Shown piece after piece: positions 55,850 to 64,000 of a stretch of DNA of 64,000 bases. The translations under genes were made by a program, and so were the position numbers. The DNA is taken from positions 32,393,501 through 32,457,500 of the forward strand of contig NC_088915.1 of the NCBI RefSeq assembly GCF_963576675.1, in the 5' to 3' direction. Each line of letters starts with the position of its first letter. Position 1 is the first letter of the stretch. Under the pieces are notes generated by a model. That model had not been told where the DNA came from. It searched no databases and was given only the letters and a program-made list of their open reading frames with translations. This stretch comes from Euphorbia lathyris (taxonomy: Eukaryota > Streptophyta > Magnoliopsida > Malpighiales > Euphorbiaceae).

Positions 55850-57713
55850 TGTTGGGGTTTAGTGTCCTATAGTCAATTGTTGCGGGATACAAACTTATTG
55901 TAAATGAGTTGTTCTTTATATCATTTGTTTTAATGAGATATATGTTTTATAACTATATAAAGGCAATCCCTTTTAAGCACTAAATAAAGTCTAATAAAAG
56001 GAAATCCGTAAGTTTGTTTAAAGTGATTATAAAGTGTTCATACAAGCATGAAGTGAGACAAAACTTTATAATAAACTAATAAACTTAAAACCACCCCAAG
56101 TCAAGTGAAATATTTAGGATTGATATATCACGGTTGAGACTTATATGTAACAATGTCTTCTGTCCGACAGAAAGCTGATTTCACAAGCTTCATATATATA
56201 GATATCTGGACAGTTACATAGATCCGGTGAAACGTTGTTCATTAGGATTGGGGATCCGACTTGAGATAACAGGATGGGTAGATTCATCCTTGTCAACTGT
56301 TCATCTCATTGGTATTACTAGGTATAACTAATCCTCAGACTCAAAAGAATGTTAATTGGTCATCCTGAATTACTGAATGTGAGACTTTGATCATGCGGTC
56401 CCACGATCCTTAATAGAGATGACTCTGGGGTGTGAACTGCAAAGGTTGGGTGTCACAGGAAGTAATTTCAGGGTAGTTATACATTGGATTGAGCATTTAT
56501 CACTCCTGATTAATGGGAGATACATCCAAGGATCGCTTATGGAAGACTCGACTCTAAACCCTTGCAAGGTGATAGCTTAAGAGTAGAAATACGGATTTCA
56601 CTTAACCTATCTTTTTGAGTTGACTCGGCCAAGAACAAGTAAAACGAACGTCTCGCTATATGTGACTTGACATTACCCATAGTCATAAGATTCAGTTCAA
56701 GGATTTAGTTGATAAAGGATCGTATTATACCGTAACTAATACGGAAGGGTTAACGACAGAATCAACCTGTCTTCTTAACGGACTCTGGGGGAATGATTAC
56801 AGACTTGCCTATAACATACTCCGTACATCATTCCGTTATGCAAGGATTAAATATAATTCTTGAAGAAATTAATTTAATAGTTGCATACGGCCAGAAGTAG
56901 TAAGGACCTAATGGATCACACATAAGACTTGGAACCAAAAGAGAGATGGATATGATTAATAGATGGAAGCCCAATTGAGCCCAGTAAGGCCCAAATATAT
57001 GGAGGGGGCCGAAATTTATATATAGAAATAAGGAATTAATTTTATTCCATTAATCCTAATTTGATTAGGATTATGAATTAAATTAATTAAGAGATAATTA
57101 AATTAGGAGTTTTAATTAGATTAATATACTCCTACTATTATCCAATTAGGTTCTTTATTATTATCCTAAATATATTAGATATATAGTGAGATAATAATTA
57201 GGAATCCTATTCCGAATTGGATTCCTATTAAGTAACCTATTCCTATCTAACTAGGGTTTAGATATAAGCAACTATATATACCCCCTCCCTATAGGAATTT
57301 CGACTAAGCCTATCCCTCCCCCATATAGTGATTTTCGAAATTGCTAATTAGAAAGAGAAAAAGAATTCCCATCCCCTAGTTCGTGGACAAGAATTCATAC
57401 GGCATCCCATCGATTGATTAATCTTATTCATCCCTCTTTCTCCTTGATCTTGTGTTGGTTAATTAGAGGCAATCTAATTTGGTTGCATCTCATAAGGGTT
57501 GATTTTATCTTAACATCACCGTATTCTACTTTGCGGTTGGAACCTCGGAGAAGAATTGTGGGCGCTTCTTTAACAACGGTAGATTGTTCATCGAAAGGTA
57601 TTCATTCTTATCCCTCTTTATATGAAATAACGATTAACGGATCCTATGGTTAAAAGGAAATAGGCTAAAAAATTTATATTTCCGCTGCTATACCTTAGCC
57701 CTAATTTCCTTCA
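55850..57713 (+). repeat. 5' LTR of a Ty1-copia element
   Basis: Begins TGTTGGGGTTTAGTG and ends TTCCTTCA, followed by G and the primer site. About 1.86 kb. The 3' LTR is not in the window, so the TG start rests on sequence pattern and on the abrupt end of the neighbouring palindrome array. Confidence 0.8.
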
Positions 57714-57714
57714 G

Positions 57715-57726
57715 TGGTATCAGAGC
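57715..57726 (+). other. Primer-binding site (initiator Met-tRNA) of the copia element
   Basis: TGGTATCAGAGC one base after the LTR. Confidence 0.92.
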
Positions 57727-59545
57727 CATCGTTAAATCCGTTATTTCATATATGAAAATATAGAAGTTTTCAATAGGATTGAATAAATATTTATGGTTAG
57801 GATTAATTGACAAATAGTTTTGATTAATTAATTTTAAAGATAAATAAAGTTTTGATTAATTGTTAATTAAAACTGATTATGCTTATGTTCCTAATTATTT
57901 CGGTTGATAATCATTATAACAAAATCTATTAGTTTTATAGTTAGGTTGATAAAATTAGTTTTATTAATTCTAAATGATAAAACGGAAATCTATTGTAGTT
58001 TTTCCTATTTCTGAAAATCGTTTTAAAATTGTTTTAGAACTGATATATATATATATATATATATATTTAATAAAAAATATATATATATATATATATATAT
58101 AACGACAGCAGCCGAGTCGCGCCTCACGGCGCGACTGGCCGCGTGCGGCGCAGGGGCGCCGCTGCCGCAAGGCAGCGGCGTCCCGCGTGCCCTGAGGGCT
58201 GCTGCCAATCGGCAGCAGCCCGCTCTCGGGCCCGGCCCGACACCCACTTGATTTTAAATAGTTTAAAATCGGTTTGTATTAAATGTATATATATGTTTCA
58301 GAAATTAATAGTTTTCTGTTTTGATTATCGAATGAAAAATTCGTTTAAATGTTTGTTTTTACCAATATGTAAATCAAAGTGTTAAATGAATTGAAATAAA
58401 AATAATTGGGACGTGCATAATCAACGTTTTATATGGTTATATTAATCTAAGGATTAATATAAAGATACAAAACGATTAGAAGTAAAATTGAATGAAAGTT
58501 AATTTGACGAGTTAATGTGATTAACCTAAATATTACATAAGCCGGTTATGTGATCAACCAATTAAATTTATTTAATTGAGTCTATGCATGTTTGGAGTTA
58601 TGGACATATTTGGACCCTCTTTTAGTCTTTTGGTATTTTTGAAATAGGGCCTGCGCGTCCTGCCTTTCTACTATCTATTGTAATTTCTCCTCTCATCTGA
58701 TTCCCTTCAATTCAATTGAAGTTTTCTTATAGTAGTATAGAAATTAATATGTAATTTCAAGGCGCCATGGAGAAGACGGAGGACCTAAAGAGAAATATGT
58801 AATAGTTAGTATTTCCTTAGGTTTGGCCTTTTATTCCGTCTCTGGCTCGACGGAATAATTTAGATGATATGTCCATAACGCCAATGTATGTGAATGTATG
58901 TCTGATGTATGCTAAAGCAAATCAAGACTAAGTTAGATTATGAGACTTAAATAAAATCCCTCGTTAAAAGTTAAGTAAATAAGCAAGTTATTAAAATCGG
59001 TTGCCCCTCCCTAATATTATAATTCAGCCGGTAGTACTGGGGGCCTTTGGGTTGTTGAGCAAACTCAAGCTCGGGGTCTTATGGTAACACCTGAATTATC
59101 GAAAGTTATTCTTTCATGAATATGGGGTAATACTTAAATTAGATTATGATAATTGGATGAGCAAACTCTTATTGTCATAAACTAATGGGCAATATGGTTG
59201 GGATTAATATGAGTAACATATTAGTTACTAATGTGGTTAGTAACCCAATAACCTAGGAGTCACATTCAAGATGTGATTGATTACATGAATCTACCTAACA
59301 AATGGGACTAGCTTGTTGAGCAAACTCAAGGCGAAATCTCAGGAGTTAGGATCCTAGCTCACTAAAGAATTTGTGAAATTCTTCGAATTAATATGGAGGG
59401 TTATTAATTTGGCAAAATAGTGGGAGCAATCTGAAATAAATTAAAAGGCCTATAATTTTAGATTGTTATACTTTAAAGCAAATGAATGACATACGTTTAC
59501 TCTTTCTCACTCTCAGGTTTTGTTTAAACACACACTCTTAAAATC
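57727..59545 (+). other. Unusually long leader between primer site and gag
   Basis: 1.8 kb without a long ORF. It has two (TA)n tracts (58041-58066 and 58078-58100), a GC-rich hairpin block (58107-58235), and three copies of GAGCAAACTC near 59057, 59160 and 59317, two of them inside TTGAGCAAACTCAAG. Confidence 0.5.
58107..58235. repeat. GC-rich hairpin block in the copia leader
   Basis: Successive inverted repeats: GTCGCGCC/GGCGCGAC, CGCTGCCGCAAGGCAGCG, and GGGCTGCTGCCAATCGGCAGCAGCCC. GC content is far above the flanking A/T-rich DNA. Confidence 0.75.
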
Positions 59546-60614
59546 ATGGCTAAAACCAATCTGCAAAACATTCTTACTGATAACAAATTGAATGGTTCAA
59601 ACTTCACCGACTGGTTTCGTAACCTCAAAATTGTTTTGAAGTTCGAGAAAATTGGGTATGTACTTGATACATCGATACCCCCTGTCCCTGAAGATGATGC
59701 TCCCATCGAGGAAATTGATGCTTATCAGAAGCACAAGGCTGATGATGATCATGCCGCTTGCATCATACTTGCATCGATGACATCGGAATTACAAAGGCAA
59801 CATGAGGAGATGAATGCCTATTCCATCATCATGCACCTAAAGGAATTGTTTGGGAAACAAACCAGGTGCGAACGCTACGAGATATCAAAATTGTTATATC
59901 GTTGCAGGATGCAAGAGGGCACATCTGTCATGACACATTGTGTCAAGATGATAGGCTATATTACCAAACTTTCTAGTATTGGATTTGTGATGGACAATGA
60001 ATTAAGTACCGACTTGGTTCTTCAGTCCCTCCCAGAGAGTTATTCACAGTTCATCATGAACTACCAAATGAATGACTTGCAAACCTCTCTTGAAGAGCTT
60101 GCAAACATGCTCAAATCAGTTGAGCCCAATATGAAGAAAGACAAGGCCATACCGGCTCTTGTAATCGAGGGATCGAAGAAAAGGAAAGGGAATTTTCCCA
60201 ATCCTAAACATCCCAAGAAAGGTAAGAGAGATGTGTCCAAGGGAAAGGAACCAAAGAAGCCCAAAGGAAAGTGTCACTATTGTGGTGATTTCGGGCATTG
60301 GAGGAGGAACTGTCTGGAGTACCTAACCTTCCATAAGAAGGCAAATAACGGTGCTTCAGCGTCTGGTATGTTCTATATTGAAATAAATACGGTTTCATTG
60401 TCTGAATCTTGGGTACTTGATACCGGATGTGGATCTCATATTTGTACAAATATGCAGGAGCTAAAATAGACTAAGGAACTAAAGAAAGGAAGCATAAACT
60501 TGCGAGTGGGAAATGGAGCAAGAGTTGCCGCCCTCGCAATTGGAGATTATGTTTTACTTTTTCCCTCTGGGCTTGTAATAGAATTAAGGAATTGTTTATA
60601 CGTTCCTGAGATGT
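59546..60614 (+). pseudogene. Copia gag and start of protease, cut by the Athila-like element
   Basis: ATG at 59546 follows the leader; the frame encodes a copia gag (LNGSNFTDWFRNLKIVLKFE near residue 15, then the UBN2-type region ending LPESYSQF), a Lys-rich linker, one CCHC zinc knuckle (CHYCGDFGHWRRNC near residue 248), and the protease start WVLDTGCGSHICT with the catalytic DTG. A TAG at 60467 interrupts the frame, which reopens (INLRVGNGARVAA, NCLYVPEM) until it is cut at 60614 by the next LTR. It belongs to a different copia lineage from the element at 1262: single knuckle, DTG rather than DSA. Integrase and reverse transcriptase lie outside the window, if they exist. Confidence 0.88.
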
Positions 60615-62298
60615 TGATAGGGGTCAAAAACCCCTATCTTTGGGTACGGTTTTAGGACGGGTTTTAGAGTTATTTGGTTAATAAGCGAGCAATTCTCGCA
60701 TTTAAATGCTTTTGTGTGAGTTAGTTAGGAATTGGAAACGTGCTATTTACTTTTCGTCGTTTAGGCTCGTTTTGTGATCAATTTAGGCAAATACGGCCGA
60801 AATAGCATGCATAGTAGAATTCCGTTATCTTTTGAAGCTAATTGGTCCGTCAAAAGTCGCACCAAACGAAGCGTTTGCTCAAAATAGGCGATTGACGGAT
60901 CTATTTGGCTTTTGGACTAATGTTTTCTGGAGTTTTTATGCGTGTGCAGGTGTAAGTTCGAACGAAAAAGGGCATAGAAGTCACTCGGCATGAATCGAGC
61001 ACGCTTCGGGTGAAAACGCTCGGCGAGTAGGGCCCCACGGGCCATTTCTGCTCGCCGAGCAGGCCCCTGGAGGCCTGCTCGCTGAGCAGGAGCCTGCTCG
61101 CCGAGCAGGAGCCTGCTCGGCGAGCAGGCCACCAGGCGCCTGCTCGGCGAGCAGGGGGCTGCTCGGCACGAGCAGCCCTGCTCGCCGAGCAGCCTTCCCT
61201 GCTCGGCGAGCAGCCCTGCGGGAATTGGTCAAAAAGACCAATTCTGCCCCCACGAAGCCATGTTCGGCCCCACGTCTTCCTACACTAACAAGGACACGAA
61301 AATAGGTCAAAATGAGGCCCGAGACGCGTCTATAAATAGGATTTTTCCATTGTAAATTAGATATCTTTTTCCTTTGTAATTTTCTTAGCTTTTCACCTTG
61401 AGAAATCCTCTCCACCTCCTCCATATCCTTCAAACCTCCATTGAAGATACCTCCGAAGCTCCATTCACCGAGGATTGCTCAAGCTTCATCCTTAAATCCT
61501 AGAAAGACGCCTGCATTGGTAGACAGGTTCCCTGAAAGGGATTTTTCTTCTTTTACATTCTGTCTAGCCTCTGATACATGCTATGAATTCTAGGTTTATT
61601 GTAACTTCGTGACAATGTTTCCATCTTTGATATATATTATAGTTCTTGTTTGTTCAATTGTTTTGATGTTTTAATCTTTGTCTTACGCTTTGTCTGATTG
61701 GTTTAACTCATTCGATAATCCCAAAATTAGGTTGGCACATATTGCGAGCTGAATCTGACCTAGTCAGTGCCTATAGGATTGACGACCCTATAGAAGATTA
61801 AGCCCAAATTACTGAGCCTTAGAGCTAGTTTCGGCCTTACAAGGGAATCACGAACTAGGGACTTTAGGAGGATAGGTCGGGTTAATCGCCTTGGACACAA
61901 GTGATTTAGGTTTCAATTTAATTGTTTAAACATTCTATTTTCATTATCATCGTATCCCTTCATGTTCCTTCGGTTAATTGCATTGGTAAAAGATCATTTA
62001 GGAGTAGTTTAACTTAATTAGGGGTAGAGTAACTCAATTAGGCGTAGAATAACTTAGTTAGAATCGGATAACTTAGCTAGGAATAGTGTAATTCAACCTA
62101 GGAGTAGATTAATTTAAACAAACCAACTCAAAACCCCCTAAGCCTAGATAACATCCGAGATCGAGTAGCTCGGTACTTACAGAAATAAATCCTGTGGACG
62201 ATAACCTGGACTTAAACCAGAAATTTATTACTTGATAACGACGGGGTACACTTATCCGTTAGTGAGTTCCCATCTCTAAGTTAGGTGGGGACGCATCA
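60615..62298 (+). repeat. 5' LTR of an Athila-like Ty3-gypsy element
   Basis: Begins TGATAGGGGTCAAAAACCCC and ends GACGCATCA, 1684 bases. A TATA box (TATAAATA, 61331-61338) follows the palindrome array at 61018-61213. The five bases before it, GATGT, would be the target duplication; the partner is outside the window. Confidence 0.85.
61018..61213. repeat. Array of CTGCTCG-(G/C)-CGAGCAG interrupted palindromes
   Basis: About eight units with seven-base arms and a single central G or C, which alternates, in less than 200 bases. Linkers such as GCCCCTGGAGGC are partly symmetric too. Upstream of the LTR TATA box. Confidence 0.85.
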
Positions 62299-62304
62299 AG
62301 TTTT

Positions 62305-62322
62305 TGGCGCCGTTGCCGGGGA
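62305..62322 (+). other. Primer-binding site of the Athila-like element
   Basis: TGGCGCCGTTGCCGGGGA, the usual Athila-type site, six bases after the LTR. Confidence 0.88.
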
Positions 62323-62517
62323 TTTATTTCTTCTGTAATATCGAACCAAAGGTCGATTTGTTAGTTTAGGCATTCCTTTGTGAATATCTTTGTTTATATC
62401 GTCTATACTTGTTGATATATAATTTCTTTATACTTTTCTATACTTGTTCATATCTGTATACTGTTACTTATCAACTTTTGTGCTAGAACTTCACTTTTTC
62501 TCAGCATTCTCTGATCA

Positions 62518-63390
62518 ATGAATTGGCAAGAAAAAGTCGAGTGGCAAGCTCAAAAGTTTACTATCCCATCAAGACAATACATTCATGCCCTGGAGAATGA
62601 GGCTCCCAATCCCTCCATGGCCGACTTAAATGAGAAAATGGATATCTTGATGGCGAAACTGAGCCTCAACACCAATGAAAGTGTAAGTTTTGTGGGTAAT
62701 CACCAAAGGTATAATTCTAACCCCAATTCTTACAGCTTTTATGGTAGTGATTGGAGGAGACCTCAACACTCAAATCTGTCCTACGGGAACCCTAACATGC
62801 TGAGGCCTCCAAATAGGTTTGTTAATGAGCACAGGGAAAACGAATTGGGAATGTTCCCTTACGAGCAAGCAAGCCAAGTTCCTCCACAACCCTCTAGCTC
62901 ACGAGATGAGGTGCTGTCCCTTTTGAAAGGAATATCAGCCTGACTTACAATCAATGAGGAGGTTTGCAAGGACTTGAGCAACCAATTGGCTCAAATAAAC
63001 CATGAGATGCAAGAGCACTCCCGAGATGCCCTCCCAAGCATAAAGGAAAACATAGAAATCCCACAAAGGGAATCAGCTCAAGCCATCTCTTTGAGGAATG
63101 ACAAAAAGGTAGAACCAAGTCCACTATCACATGCATCACTCGAGGTAAGTGAGGAACCGGAAGCGGTAAGCAACCCCGGTTCAAAATCTGAAATTCTAAA
63201 TCATGTGATAGAGATAAAAGATCAAATCAAAACTTGTGTATCTCAACTACCTTTTCCTCAAAAATTAGAAAAGTTTAGGTTTGCTTCATGCTCAGAAGTT
63301 TTCATTCTCTTCGACCTATCAAGAGAATCCAAAAGGGAGCAAACCAAACTTTTCATAATATGTTTAAATTCGACCTCCTGCTTTTATTAA
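62518..63390 (+). pseudogene. Athila-like gag remnant
   Basis: The frame has one TGA at 62941. It contains the Asn/Tyr-rich stretch typical of the second half of Athila gag (NPNSYSFYGSDWRRPQHSN) and a Glu/Gln-rich helical region. The normal gag N-terminus, zinc knuckle, protease, reverse transcriptase and integrase are missing: within about 100 bases of the last gag-like residues the sequence is already that found after pol. This is an internally deleted, non-autonomous copy. Confidence 0.65.
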
Positions 63391-64000
63391 ACTTATTAGA
63401 GGCTCTTAATCCATTTTGTAGGTACGGGTTATTTCTCAAGGAGTTCGAGTTCCTAACGCGAGTAGAAGCTTACACCTAGGAAGGAACTCCATGTCGAGCT
63501 AACCGACTATAAAGTAGCGCTTCTTGGGAGGCAACCCAAGTTTGGATTAAACTTTTTCTAGGTTTGTTTTTCTTTTTTCAATTATAGATTTCTGTTTTTA
63601 ACTTTGGTTAATAAGTTGTCTTCTCCACCCTAACTTTTTTGCACATGCGCTTGATGGTTTTAGATGCAATGTTGGAACTTATTGCATATTTTAAGTGTGA
63701 GGAGGAGGGGTAGACAAACTTACAAAAATTTGTATAATTTTTAAATTTTTGTTGCGTCGTGTCTAGTTTAGTTTTTCGTTTTTCGGGTTTTATTTATGTT
63801 TTACATGTTTAGGACCTAAAACCGTGAACCTCCTTCGAATCCAAACTTCGTTATTTGTACTTGAGGGCTGAGAACCGAATCTAATATTGCATGACAACTA
63901 GTTTAGGTGTAGGACACAATCCTTGTATCTGTAAGAGCATGAGCTAAAGTTTGCATTTAGACCCTACTTTTGAAGAAATGCTAAAATCATTACTTAGGTA
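63391..64000 (+). other. Post-pol region of the Athila-like element
   Basis: 63480-63540 holds the block GTCGAGCTAACCGACTATAAAG and TTGGGAGGCAACCCAA that is typical downstream of Athila pol. The rest to the window end is T-rich and non-coding as far as I can see. Confidence 0.55.

Noticed and set aside
57414..57653. A 79-residue ORF in the copia LTR
   Set aside because: It lies within the LTR just before the primer site, with no family resemblance.

Overview
The window reads as nuclear DNA of a flowering plant, most likely a eudicot. It holds intron-containing genes with GT/AG borders, LISCL-type GRAS genes, and large amounts of plant LTR retrotransposons (Ty1-copia including a Sirevirus-like element, an Athila-like Ty3-gypsy element), L1-type LINEs, Mutator, hAT and Stowaway elements. 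I cannot name the species.

Layout. 1-14063: a minus-strand retroelement (LTR plus the start of a third ORF) split by a complete plus-strand copy of a related Sirevirus-like copia element (1262-13027, target duplication GTATC). 14064-20525: two LINE pieces in opposite orientations with an LTR fragment between them. 20682-20877: a fold-back array. 21785-23348: HAD-type nucleotidase gene. 23349-28060: kinase relic, organelle-like DNA, and a complete non-autonomous LTR element (24753-27671, duplication AAAGC) with one unfamiliar ORF. 28776-31280: UFD1 gene (minus). 31436-37044: a complete Mutator-like element (9-bp duplication TTTCTTTTA) holding a truncated transposase gene and a DUF1985-type gene tail to tail. 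37258-41095: gypsy-like and copia relics and two inverted-repeat MITEs. 41786-45209: MPP6-like exosome cofactor gene with a hAT and a Stowaway element in one intron. 46308-51306: two tandem GRAS genes (minus). 52270-64000: a stack of broken LTR elements: LTR of the 24753 family, a long gypsy-like LTR, a copia gag/protease, and an Athila-like element that runs off the end.

Host genes are few: HAD nucleotidase, UFD1, MPP6-like and two GRAS genes. They look intact with clean splice sites. HAD, MPP6-like and GRAS genes also lie near each other in Arabidopsis, as far as I recall, so this is probably an ancestral block inflated by transposons.

Most interesting signals: (1) unrelated elements each carry an array of a short GC-rich interrupted palindrome, different in sequence from family to family, in four LTR families upstream of the putative TATA box; (2) the Sirevirus-like third ORF has its own TATA-type promoter, conserved in a second element where the LTR joins directly to that ORF; (3) the non-autonomous element at 24753-27671 encodes a repeat-rich acidic protein I do not recognise; (4) the Mutator-like element is a chimera with matching TCGATAT arrays in the first introns of its two converging genes and a small extra gene inside one intron.
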